A DNA stretch of 10,788 bases, taken from NCBI GenBank assembly GCA_021788495.1, contig JAJYKQ010000033.1, forward strand, positions 1-10,788, read 5' to 3'. The notes under the pieces were generated by a model. That model was not told where the DNA came from, made no database searches, and saw only the letters and a list, made by a program, of their open reading frames with translations. This stretch comes from a bacterium. GTDB taxonomy: Bacteria; SZUA-79; Acidulodesulfobacterales; Acidulodesulfobacteraceae. Below, piece after piece: positions 1 through 6,916 of this stretch; position 1 is the stretch's first letter, and each line of letters begins with the position of its first letter. A program made the translations under genes and the position numbers.

Positions 1-67
1 ATTGCGTAAAATTAATCTGACACCTTTTTCTTTTCTTTAACGCCTTTTTCTTTTTTGCTATACAGGA
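1..67. other. Non-coding left edge downstream of the coupling-protein gene
   Basis: This stretch follows the stop codon of the minus-strand coupling-protein gene. Its plus strand is pyrimidine-rich in the middle, so a transcript leaving that gene would be A-rich here, which is not the U-tract of an intrinsic terminator. It contains a short tandem repeat, listed separately, and the string CTGACACC (17-24) next to AATTAAT. No gene is supported within it. Confidence 0.6.
21..60. repeat. Imperfect 20-bp tandem repeat (two copies)
   Basis: Positions 21-40 and 41-60 form two adjacent 20-bp units. Both contain the identical 12-mer CCTTTTTCTTTT (23-34 and 43-54), and the remaining positions diverge. 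It could be simple slippage in a polypyrimidine tract. The window ends too close to show whether it belongs to a larger element. Confidence 0.5.
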
Positions 68-1864
68 TTAAGGTAAGTTATAAGGCATGCTCAAAATAAA
101 AGGGTTTACGTATTTCGTGTAAACAAAAACGGAATTTCTATTCATATTTTTTAATTCGTCCGGAGAAATTAAAGGATATAAGCCTGAAGCGACGGGAGAT
201 TCGCCGAAATCTAAATCGTTTATATGTTTTCTCAAAAATTCTTTATGCAATACGTAGCGCTCGCCGGACATTTCGGAATAATATTTGCAGGTTTCCCAGC
301 CGGCATGACCCATAACGATATGGGTTCCGATATTCGACGCAATTAAAGCCGTATCGCCGTAATGTTCCTTTAAAAATGCTATATCCTGAACCGTTATGCA
401 TACGCCGGTATTTGTTTTCCTTAAATTTGCAAGTTCCGTATCGAAATCGTTCAAGGTTAAAACAGGAAATTCGTCGAGATAAACGAAAAAACTGCGTCCG
501 GCATCTTTAATTTCGCCGCCGTTTTTGGCGTCATCGACGCTCCTTAAACCGCTTCTTCTGTTTTCGTATATTCCGTTTATAAACATTTGCGTAATAAAAG
601 ATATCAGCCTGTCTCCTCCAGAATTTATTTTTTCTTTCGGAATGCCTGCTATAAACAAGGTATCTTCGGCAAAAAAGTCTTCTAAATTAAAACATTCGTT
701 ATCTTTATCGTTATTTTTATTCTTATCTTTAGTTTTAAAATATTTTCCGACTTTCGTATCGTTTAAAAAATCTAAATTATTTAATACGTCGGTTATTACT
801 TTTGCCCTTTCGTAAACGGGAAGTTCTAAAAAATTATTAAATAAATTTTTTATTTTCTTTTCGTTTTCTCCTTTAAATTTTACGGTTTCGTTTTCGATAA
901 ATTTAACTCCTCTTTCAAAAAACGATTTAACCGTAAAAAGGTCGAAATAACCGCCTTCATATCTGTATTTTAAATAAATAAGAACGGCATAAAACAGGTC
1001 TGCAGACCTTCTTGCATAATATTTATGGGCATGGACGTCGCCGCCTTTTATCTCGTTTTTATCGGCATGAAAAAGCATGGAAGCAATATTTAACAGTTTA
1101 TCGTCTGCTAAAGGTTTGCCGTTTTTATCGGTCAGCGGATTAAAATTTACCGAATCTTCGTAAAATTCCGCATAAGGGTCGAACAATACTGCTCTTTTGC
1201 CGGCTTTTTTCCAGTCTTTTTTAACCGCTTCGTATAAATAGGGGCTGTCTATATCTACCGCAAAAACCGATATACCGGATGACGAAGCATCGGAAATAAT
1301 TCCGGGGATTATATAGTTGGAAGTTTTTCCTCCTCCGGTCGGCGAAACTATTAACATGTGTTCGTATCTTTTTTTCTCGTCGAGTCCAATAACGACGTCC
1401 GGATATTTTTTACCGCCCGTTCCCGCCTTACCTGTTTTACCTGCCGAAGTTTTTAAAATACCCAGGTCGAAAGATTTTTCTTCTTTTGAAAAGTTTTTTA
1501 TTTCATCGTTTTTGGCAGAAGCAACTCCGTTTATTTCGTTTTTTAAACTTTTTATTTTATTTATCGTAAAGTATAATATGAAAAAAATAAAAACCGACAG
1601 TAAAATATATTCTATCGTTAACGTAAATCCGGATACGGTATTTAAAAACAGCGTCAAAATTATGGCGGTAATTAAAGATACTAAATATAACACAATAATA
1701 TAAGAAAGTTTTACGTTTTTTAACAAAGCCGGCGATGTAATTCCGCCGCCGACTCTATCGGCAATTTCGCCGCTGTCCGCAATGCGAACGGTAAAATTCT
1801 TAACTATTTCGCCGTAGGTAGCGAAACGTCCTACAGCCGCAGGGTGCGATTTTTTTCTAATCAT
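68..1864 (-). CDS. VirD4/TraG-type coupling ATPase (type IV coupling protein)
   Basis: This 598-residue protein resembles type IV coupling proteins, the inner-membrane ATPases that hand DNA or protein substrates to a conjugation or type IV secretion channel. Two hydrophobic segments lie at about residues 52-75 and 82-103. A soluble ATPase domain follows, with the Walker A motif SPTGGGKT (174-181), a Walker B motif FFVYLDEF (459-466) and the VQD motif (492-494) followed by a TraG/TraD-like tail. The stretch around 204-243, ending in FDPY and NFNPL, matches the VirD4 pattern, but DIDSP replaces the usual DPKGE. A hydrophilic Lys/Asn/Asp run lies at 378-390. The first 50 residues look unlike a normal VirD4 N-terminus. 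No Shine-Dalgarno site precedes the ATG, although an in-frame stop upstream and the lack of other good start codons favour it. It lies 54 bp after dedA. No relaxase or channel gene is visible, so partners, if any, are outside the window. Family is confident; substrate is unknown. Confidence 0.88.
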   Translation of the reverse strand: MIRKKSHPAAVGRFATYGEIVKNFTVRIADSGEIADRVGGGITSPALLKNVKLSYIIVLYLVSLITAIILTLFLNTVSGFTLTIEYILLSVFIFFILYFTINKIKSLKNEINGVASAKNDEIKNFSKEEKSFDLGILKTSAGKTGKAGTGGKKYPDVVIGLDEKKRYEHMLIVSPTGGGKTSNYIIPGIISDASSSGISVFAVDIDSPYLYEAVKKDWKKAGKRAVLFDPYAEFYEDSVNFNPLTDKNGKPLADDKLLNIASMLFHADKNEIKGGDVHAHKYYARRSADLFYAVLIYLKYRYEGGYFDLFTVKSFFERGVKFIENETVKFKGENEKKIKNLFNNFLELPVYERAKVITDVLNNLDFLNDTKVGKYFKTKDKNKNNDKDNECFNLEDFFAEDTLFIAGIPKEKINSGGDRLISFITQMFINGIYENRRSGLRSVDDAKNGGEIKDAGRSFFVYLDEFPVLTLNDFDTELANLRKTNTGVCITVQDIAFLKEHYGDTALIASNIGTHIVMGHAGWETCKYYSEMSGERYVLHKEFLRKHINDLDFGESPVASGLYPLISPDELKNMNRNSVFVYTKYVNPFILSMPYNLP

Positions 1865-1867
1865 TAT

Positions 1868-1895
1868 AATATATTCAAGAGGCGTTTTTTGTAAA
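1868..1895 (-). promoter_or_regulatory. Candidate promoter before the coupling-protein gene
   Basis: On the minus strand, TTTACA (1890-1895) and TATATT (1868-1873) are separated by 16 bp, close to a sigma-70 arrangement. A perfect TATAAT (1863-1868) overlaps the ATG itself. Transcription from this site would begin at or just past the annotated start, leaving no room for a leader. The AT-rich background makes chance matches likely. Confidence 0.3.
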
Positions 1896-1918
1896 ATTGT
1901 ATAGTTAAAGAATTAATA

Positions 1919-2542
1919 TTATCTTGATTCTTTTATATGCCTGTATAAATATATAACTATAAGCATTATAACGGCCGCTATAAGAATAATGCCGAATTTT
2001 TTAAAATACGGAATGAAAAGGTTAATATTTCGTCCGACTACTAAGCCGAGATAGGCGACGGCAGCGTTATATATAAGCGAGCCTATGACGATATAAACGG
2101 CAAATTTTTTGTAATTCATAAGGGAAGCGCCCGGAGGAAAACCGATATAAGTTTTAATAACCGGAAGGCATACGCCGATAAAAACAGTTATAGAACCGTA
2201 TTTTTTAAACCAGACTTCGGCTTTTTCAAGGTCTTTTTTATTTACCAAGAAATATTTTCCGTATTTTTCTATTATACGCCTTCCACCTTTTTTGCCTATA
2301 TAATAAAGCAGAGACGAACCGGCCAAAGTTCCAACCGTGGCGCTTAAAACAACGAGATAAAAATTTATTTTGCCTTCTCCGGAAAGAAAACCGGAAACCA
2401 TTAAAACAACTTCCGAAGAAACAGGAATAGCGCACGACTCTAAAAACATTAAAAAAATAATTCCGGGGTAAAAAAGCCCTGCGGCCAACGCCCAGGAAAA
2501 AAATACCCCTATATAACCTTTATTTAAAGAGTTTAAATTCAT
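1919..2542 (-). CDS. DedA-family membrane protein
   Basis: This 207-residue integral membrane protein belongs to the DedA (SNARE-associated/VTT) family, whose members act at the inner membrane and are linked to lipid carrier flipping and membrane homeostasis. Visible signatures are the early FLESCAIPVSSE segment (33-44), the glycine-rich VGTLAGSSLLYYIGKKGG stretch (70-87), the PPGASLMNYKKF segment (136-147) and a hydrophobic C-terminal helix (about 184-200). Its length is typical for the family. In well-studied members such as E. coli YqjA/YghB, two arginines six residues apart (GR..P..R) are important. Here the matching segment GVCLPVIK (123-130) has Val124 and Lys130 instead. No Shine-Dalgarno site precedes the ATG, but TATAAT lies 6 bp upstream. 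It is 25 bp after bioA and 54 bp before the coupling-protein gene. Substrate cannot be inferred. Confidence 0.9.
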   Translation of the reverse strand: MNLNSLNKGYIGVFFSWALAAGLFYPGIIFLMFLESCAIPVSSEVVLMVSGFLSGEGKINFYLVVLSATVGTLAGSSLLYYIGKKGGRRIIEKYGKYFLVNKKDLEKAEVWFKKYGSITVFIGVCLPVIKTYIGFPPGASLMNYKKFAVYIVIGSLIYNAAVAYLGLVVGRNINLFIPYFKKFGIILIAAVIMLIVIYLYRHIKESR

Positions 2543-2548
2543 ACGCGT

Positions 2549-2554
2549 ATTATA
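2549..2554 (-). promoter_or_regulatory. -10-like TATAAT placed for a leaderless dedA transcript
   Basis: A perfect TATAAT lies on the minus strand with six bases between it and the A of the dedA ATG, so transcription would start at about the first base of the start codon. No convincing -35 hexamer is seen 16-18 bp upstream. The hexamer is common in AT-rich DNA, so this is tentative. Confidence 0.3.
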
Positions 2555-2567
2555 AATATTTATATTA

Positions 2568-3959
2568 TTATTTATTTGAAGTTACCGTTTCGATAGATTC
2601 GTAAACGACTGAGCAAAGGGTTTCAAGGGTTTTTTCGTCTATAACTAACGGGGGCATTAAGACTATTACGTCGCCTAAAGGTCTTATGATGACGCCCTTC
2701 TCTCTTGCTTTTAAAATAACTTTATGCCCTATTCTTTCATGTTCGGCAAACGGCTCTTTGGTCTCTTTATCTTTAACTAATTCGATTCCCGCCATAAGTC
2801 CTATATTTCTTATGTCTCCGACGTGTTTAAGGTCATGAAACCGTTTCAAAAACTCGTTAAAACGTTTAAGAACCGGTTTCATTTTATTTAAAAGGTCGTT
2901 TTTTTTGAAAAGTTCGATAGATTTTACTGCACAGGCTGAAGCAAGCTGATTCCCTGTGTAAGTATGTCCGTGAAAGAATGTTTTATTGTCTTCGTGTTTT
3001 CCGAGAAACCCGTCGTAAATTTCCTGCGTAAACAAAGTAGCCGCCATAGGAAGATAGCCGCCGGTAATCCCTTTTGCCATACACATTGCGTCCGGCAAAA
3101 CATTTTCATGGAATGCGGCGAACATTTTTCCCGTCCTGCCGAAACCTGTAGCGACTTCGTCCAATATCAGCAAAACTCCGTTATCTTTACATGCCCTTTC
3201 TATTTTTTTCAAATATCCTACAGGCATAGTTATCATCCCCGATGCACCCTGTATCATAGGCTCTATAATTAAAGCGCAGGACTGTTCCGCATGCACTTTG
3301 ATTATCTTTTCGGCTTCTTTTGCGCAGTGCAAAGCGCAGTCCGGATATTGTAAACCGTAAGGGCATCTGTAGCAGTAGGGATAAGTTATTCTTATCGTAT
3401 CAAACAACAGGGGTTTATATATGGAATGAAAAAGCCCTATTCCTCCTACCGAAACGCTTCCTATGGTATCTCCGTGATAAGCCGAGGTGGCGGCTATTAT
3501 TTTTTTCTTGTCTTTATATTTAGGCCCTTTTTGCCTGAAGTACTGAAAAGCTACTTTAATGGCAATTTCAACGGAGGTCGAACCGGAGTCGGAATAAAAA
3601 ACTTTTTTAAGATTTTTAGGCGCTATTTCTACAAGTTTTTCGGCAAGAATCGCCGACGGCACGTTTGCAAGCCCTAAAAGCGTGCTGTGCGCTATTTTAT
3701 CTATCTGCTCTTTAAGCGCAGAATTAATTTCCGGATTATTGTGTCCGTGAACGTTTACCCATAAGGACGATACTCCGTCAATATACCTGTTTCCGTGAAT
3801 ATCGTAAAGGTAAACGCCCTCGCCTCTTTCGATTAAAAGGTTGCGTTCTTTTTCCCAATCCGCCATTTGCGTAAAAGGATGCCAGACAAATTCTCTGTCT
3901 ATTTTTTCAATATCTGCGGCGTTTAAGTCCGCCTTTAAATTATCGTTAGCATTGCTCAT
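2568..3959 (-). CDS. bioA: Adenosylmethionine-8-amino-7-oxononanoate aminotransferase (BioA)
   Basis: This PLP-dependent class III aminotransferase makes 7,8-diaminopelargonate from 7-keto-8-aminopelargonate in biotin synthesis, acting in the cytosol. The 463-residue protein shows the BioA opening WHPFTQM (26-32), SSLWVNVHGH (64-73), the phosphate-binding SGS (125-127), SAYHGDT (159-165), the PLP-nitrogen aspartate D267 in LILDEVATGFGRTG and the Schiff-base lysine K296 in MAKGITGGYLP, followed by FFHGHTYTGN (328-337). Length is slightly above the usual 420-450. Cysteines C196, C199, C208 and C212 form a tight cluster between domains. The gene starts 8 bp after the PHP gene stop. The GAGA of its weak ribosome-binding site overlaps that stop codon, suggesting coupled translation. 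No other biotin gene is present in the window, so bioF, bioD and bioB must be elsewhere or absent. The amino donor (SAM or lysine) cannot be read from the sequence. Confidence 0.93.
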   Translation of the reverse strand: MSNANDNLKADLNAADIEKIDREFVWHPFTQMADWEKERNLLIERGEGVYLYDIHGNRYIDGVSSLWVNVHGHNNPEINSALKEQIDKIAHSTLLGLANVPSAILAEKLVEIAPKNLKKVFYSDSGSTSVEIAIKVAFQYFRQKGPKYKDKKKIIAATSAYHGDTIGSVSVGGIGLFHSIYKPLLFDTIRITYPYCYRCPYGLQYPDCALHCAKEAEKIIKVHAEQSCALIIEPMIQGASGMITMPVGYLKKIERACKDNGVLLILDEVATGFGRTGKMFAAFHENVLPDAMCMAKGITGGYLPMAATLFTQEIYDGFLGKHEDNKTFFHGHTYTGNQLASACAVKSIELFKKNDLLNKMKPVLKRFNEFLKRFHDLKHVGDIRNIGLMAGIELVKDKETKEPFAEHERIGHKVILKAREKGVIIRPLGDVIVLMPPLVIDEKTLETLCSVVYESIETVTSNK

Positions 3960-3967
3960 AATCTATC

Positions 3968-5254
3968 TCATCCGTATATTTCTATATTGTTTGAATAAAG
4001 ATACGTTATTTTTTTGCGCCCGAAATAAACGTCTATTTCCACTCTGTAAAAATCGGGCTTAGGCTCTGACTTATGTTCTTTTGAAAAATCGTTTATTTCA
4101 TAAATCAGGTCGGTATTCTTCGACGAAAATATTTTTCCGCCGTTTCTAAATAAATTTATTTTATAAGGATTTTTCTTACCGTTAATGTCTATTCCCGCAA
4201 ATATTATAACATTTTTTTTATCGTTTTTGTCTATATTTCCGCCTGTATTGCTTTTAACTTTTTCGATATCTTTAATTTCGGCGGCGTTTATGTAATCGCC
4301 GCTGAAATATTTTTTCCCGTCCGAAGACTCTGCTCCAAAATAAAAACCTTTTGGGATACCGAACATGTCGAAAGCAAAAAAACATCTTCCGTTCTTTATC
4401 GCTTCCGTTATTTTCTTTTTGTCTTCACCTATTTTGCCCGACGGCTTATCGTCAAGAAAAACATGGGTTCTTGCTACGGAAAAAAGCTCCGAATATTTAG
4501 GAAATTTAACGCGTTTTTTTCTCGTTACCTTAACGTTTGAATGAGCGTCGGCAGACGCTATGCCCGTTTTCATATTTTTGTGTTTCTGAACCGAGTCCCA
4601 AAATTTTATCGTTTTTACCGGTTTATGCGACAAAAAATGAAGAGCATAAAAAGAATTTATTTTATAAGTAAAAATTACGGCAATCATGTATAAAGGATTC
4701 ATGCCGCGCCATTGTGAATCTAAGTTTATAATCTCTATGCCGTCGTATCCTTTTACTTTAAAATTTTTCCACGGCGTCCACCAGTTATGCGGATGACATA
4801 TAATCCCCGCTCCGTTTTGCTTTTTTATTTCCGACAAAACGTCCTTATATTTACCTCTTTTTATCTCTTTTTCGATACCTAAGGCAAGAAAATGTCCAAA
4901 TTCCGTATTAATTTCTTCTCCGGCAAAATAAAAAAGTCCGTCATAATAACCTTCCAATCCGTCAGATTTCGGTTTAAGCGTGTTATGGTCGGACGAAACG
5001 AGAAAATCCGCTTTAAGTTCTTTAGCAGTTTTTATGATATCTTCGATGCGTCCAGACCCGTCGGAATACAACGTATGAAAATGTATTATTCCGTTAATCT
5101 CTTTAAGTTTAAACCTGTTTCTGTTTTCGCTCTTGCGGTTTATAAAATCGATTTTTAATTTAAAAAATTTTATCCGGAAATAAAATAAAATCAATAAAAT
5201 CAGGATTAAAATTAAAATAATTCTCGTCGATACTACAAATAAAAATATATTCAT
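3968..5254 (-). CDS. Membrane-anchored PHP-domain metallohydrolase
   Basis: This 428-residue protein has an N-terminal hydrophobic helix (about residues 8-26) followed by a PHP (polymerase and histidinol phosphatase) domain. The metal-binding set appears complete: HFHTLYSDG (58-66; H58, H60, D65), SSDHN (87-91), AGEE (111-114), HPH (154-156) and ASADAH (233-238; D236, H238). PHP enzymes are phosphoesterases, often using two or three metal ions. Here the catalytic domain would sit at the membrane, probably on one face through a single anchor, but orientation is not determinable. The C-terminal part (about 285-428) contains a lysine-rich insert at 331-347 and is predicted by eye to be beta-rich, as in CehA/McbA-like PHP proteins. 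AGGA lies only four bases before the ATG, and a purine-rich GGAAAGGA gives other spacings. It sits between kdtA and bioA with no clear pathway link. The exact substrate is unknown. Confidence 0.82.
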   Translation of the reverse strand: MNIFLFVVSTRIILILILILLILFYFRIKFFKLKIDFINRKSENRNRFKLKEINGIIHFHTLYSDGSGRIEDIIKTAKELKADFLVSSDHNTLKPKSDGLEGYYDGLFYFAGEEINTEFGHFLALGIEKEIKRGKYKDVLSEIKKQNGAGIICHPHNWWTPWKNFKVKGYDGIEIINLDSQWRGMNPLYMIAVIFTYKINSFYALHFLSHKPVKTIKFWDSVQKHKNMKTGIASADAHSNVKVTRKKRVKFPKYSELFSVARTHVFLDDKPSGKIGEDKKKITEAIKNGRCFFAFDMFGIPKGFYFGAESSDGKKYFSGDYINAAEIKDIEKVKSNTGGNIDKNDKKNVIIFAGIDINGKKNPYKINLFRNGGKIFSSKNTDLIYEINDFSKEHKSEPKPDFYRVEIDVYFGRKKITYLYSNNIEIYG

Positions 5255-5272
5255 AATTTCCTTTCCGCATTA

Positions 5273-5299
5273 CGGGGACAGAATTAAATTCTGTCCCCG
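5273..5299. repeat. 27-bp near-perfect palindrome
   Basis: Two 13-bp arms, CGGGGACAGAATT (5273-5285) and its exact reverse complement (5287-5299), flank a single central A. It lies 19 bp upstream of the PHP gene start. Palindromes with GGGGACAG...CTGTCCCC ends are, from general knowledge, often seen as dispersed repeats near REP-associated tyrosine transposases, but no such transposase is in the window. Alternatives are a regulator operator for the PHP gene or an RNA cruciform. It has no U-tract. Confidence 0.75.
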
Positions 5300-5314
5300 A
5301 CGCATTTTGATATT

Positions 5315-5343
5315 ACAGCGCCGTAATTCAATTCCGGCGCTGT
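5315..5343 (-). terminator. GC-rich hairpin abutting the kdtA stop, possible terminator
   Basis: The arms ACAGCGCCG (5315-5323) and CGGCGCTGT (5335-5343) form a perfect 9-bp stem around an 11-base AT-rich loop. Read from the kdtA transcript, the hairpin begins at the stop codon itself. What follows is AATATCAAAATG, not a U-tract, so classical intrinsic termination is doubtful. It may instead protect the mRNA 3' end or pause polymerase between kdtA and the PHP gene. Confidence 0.4.
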
Positions 5344-6704
5344 CACAACATCGCAGCCAGGTATTTCTTAAAATATTCTTCAAATTCTTCCTTCTTTTTT
5401 AAGCAAAAATCTAATCCGTTTCTTCCGGTTTTCGTTCTTAAATTATCGTCTTCTATGAGTTTTAATATAGATTCTTTAATATTTTTTTCATCCGTTAAAA
5501 TTAAAGCCTTATTCTTCGCCATTTCGCCGGTTATATCCATAAAATTCAGGGCATATTTGCCCGTAACGACAGCCTTGCCGTATCCGGCCGGTTCAAGAAT
5601 ATTATGTCCGCCGCTTTCTGTTGCAAAAAGGCTTTTGCCTACGTAAACTATATCGGAAACTGGATATATTTTATTTAATATGCCGTAGCGTTCTACTATT
5701 AAAACGTTGACTTCTTTTGAATTTAAAAAAACTTCTAAACCATATTCTTTTAGATTTCTTAATTTACTTAAATTATTTGGATTTTCAATTTTTCCCAAAC
5801 CATAATAAACAGCCTTAAAACCGGCATCGGAAGCTATTTTAAAAAGCATGCCGGCAATTTTAATATTTCTCGGAACTAAAATAAACTTTAAAAGTAAGTT
5901 TTTGGGAAGTTTTTCTTCAGACGCTATTTCTTTTAAAATTTTCAATATATATATAGATTCTTTTTTATGTATCGAAACGAAAGATATAATTTTAACCTCT
6001 AAGTTTTCACCTCTATTAAATTTTTCAACTTTTTCAATTTTATTAACTTTATCGGCTCCAATACAAGAGATATATTTTAAGGACAGCGGCAAAACTTCAG
6101 ATTTAACGTCTATTCCTCCTGAATTTAACGAAATCGCAGACGAAAGAAAAACATTATTTGGAATTTCGCTTTCACCATTTATATTCATTTTTTTAAAATC
6201 GGAAACCGAAATACCTGTAAAAATTAATTTAAGTTTTGAATTTGAATTAAACCCGAAATTTAAAAGCTCTTTTATTAATTTTTTAGAAACGGCGTGCTGA
6301 ACGGATATAAAATAATCCGGTTTTACGGAGTTTATATATTTTTTGAAAACCGCTCTTGCCGGCAGGAAAGGGTGAAAAAAATATAATATTTCGCCGTCCT
6401 TACGGTTTTGCGCGACCGAAAGCGTCGAAAACGTTTTAAAACTTATAAAAAAAAGCGGCGGCTCGGCGCCGCCGTTTTTTTCGGAAAATATCCGTCCGAT
6501 TATATCCGCCACGTAAACCGCAATTCTGAACTCGCCGATAGATTCGGCATAAATCCATATTCTTTTTCGTACGGATTTTCCCGCCCTTTCCGTTCCGTCA
6601 AACTCTGTGCTATGTAAAGAAATATCGGCATCAAACCGTTTCAGCGATTTAAAAAAATGTGAATTTAAGAAATAAAAACTTTTTAATTTAGAAAATATTT
6701 TCAT
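5343..6704 (-). CDS. kdtA: Divergent Kdo transferase (KdtA/WaaA-like glycosyltransferase)
   Basis: KdtA/WaaA transfers Kdo from CMP-Kdo to lipid A precursor at the inner membrane. This 453-residue protein has the family fold markers in order: IWIYAESIGE (49-58, with the proposed catalytic-base glutamate at E58), a KPDYFISV strand (128-135), LVPRN (276-280), VSDIVYVGKSLFATESGG (349-366) and GGHNILEPAGYGKAVVTG (365-382), the CMP-Kdo side signature. Several N-domain motifs are altered: the family ETELWPN-type motif is VQHAVSK (135-141), and the STHEGEE-type motif reads SIHKKES (244-250). Length is somewhat above the usual 420-430. The ATG overlaps the last 17 bp of the Trm112-type gene without a clear ribosome-binding site, suggesting translational coupling. 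A terminator-shaped hairpin lies within codons for residues 76-87. It is clearly in the family, but the acceptor, or whether it is still a canonical Kdo transferase, is uncertain. Confidence 0.8.
   Translation of the reverse strand: MKIFSKLKSFYFLNSHFFKSLKRFDADISLHSTEFDGTERAGKSVRKRIWIYAESIGEFRIAVYVADIIGRIFSEKNGGAEPPLFFISFKTFSTLSVAQNRKDGEILYFFHPFLPARAVFKKYINSVKPDYFISVQHAVSKKLIKELLNFGFNSNSKLKLIFTGISVSDFKKMNINGESEIPNNVFLSSAISLNSGGIDVKSEVLPLSLKYISCIGADKVNKIEKVEKFNRGENLEVKIISFVSIHKKESIYILKILKEIASEEKLPKNLLLKFILVPRNIKIAGMLFKIASDAGFKAVYYGLGKIENPNNLSKLRNLKEYGLEVFLNSKEVNVLIVERYGILNKIYPVSDIVYVGKSLFATESGGHNILEPAGYGKAVVTGKYALNFMDITGEMAKNKALILTDEKNIKESILKLIEDDNLRTKTGRNGLDFCLKKKEEFEEYFKKYLAAML
6447..6481. 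terminator. Bidirectional intrinsic-terminator-like hairpin inside kdtA
   Basis: A 7-bp all-GC stem, CGGCGGC (6456-6462) with GCCGCCG (6468-6474), has a 5-base loop. Eight A (6447-6454) lie on one side and seven T (6475-6481) on the other. Both strands therefore show stem plus U-tract. Read in the kdtA direction, eight U follow the stem after one C. It encodes residues about 76-87 (KNGGAEPPLFF). Translating ribosomes would mask it; untranslated kdtA RNA might terminate here. Confidence 0.5.
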
Positions 6705-6897
6705 CGGCGCCGACTTTTAGTTCGTCTATACTTTTTGCGTCTTCTATCAATAGAATAGGGATTTCGTCTTCTACCGGATAGTAAACCCTGCAATTTTTGC
6801 ATATAAGTATTTCTTTTTCCTCAATCTCTTTATAAATGAGATTGCCGAGGCATTTCGGACAGGCTAAAAATTCTTCCGCCATTTCCTTGACGTTCAT
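6688..6897 (-). CDS. Trm112-type small zinc-binding protein (UPF0434/YcaR-like)
   Basis: This protein of about 69 residues has two CxxC pairs (C13/C16 and C33/C36 when counted from the chosen ATG) that should hold one zinc ion, followed by the YYPVEDEIPILL segment typical of bacterial Trm112/UPF0434 proteins. In eukaryotes and archaea Trm112 activates methyltransferases; the bacterial role is unclear. A TTG two codons further upstream (6903) would give 71 residues, but the GGGGG tract (6908-6912) lies 10 bases from the ATG at 6897 and only 4 from the TTG, so the ATG is preferred. The gene begins 19 bp after cysS and its last 17 bp overlap kdtA. E. coli ycaR sits between lpxK and kdsB, so a place beside a Kdo-transferase gene fits the family's known LPS neighbourhood. 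Confidence 0.85.
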   Translation of the reverse strand: MNVKEMAEEFLACPKCLGNLIYKEIEEKEILICKNCRVYYPVEDEIPILLIEDAKSIDELKVGADENIF

Positions 6898-6916
6898 AAT
6901 CAATTTACCCCCATAC

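Noticed and set aside
378..760. Frameshift or insertion in the coupling protein near the Lys/Asn/Asp-rich run
   Set aside because: The frame is continuous on both sides and the ATPase motifs are in order. The low-complexity run encoded near 690-735 is best read as a surface loop.
1317..1703. 128-codon plus-strand open frame
   Set aside because: It lies antisense to the Walker A and membrane region of the coupling protein. Its hydrophobic stretches mirror that region and no motif supports it.
1875..1927. TCAAGA/TCTTGA inverted repeat between dedA and the coupling-protein gene
   Set aside because: The 6-bp arms are more than 40 bases apart and one lies in dedA coding sequence. This is expected by chance.
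5848..6300. 150-codon plus-strand open frame
   Set aside because: It is antisense to kdtA, shows no recognisable domain and has no convincing ribosome-binding site. The kdtA frame carries family motifs.
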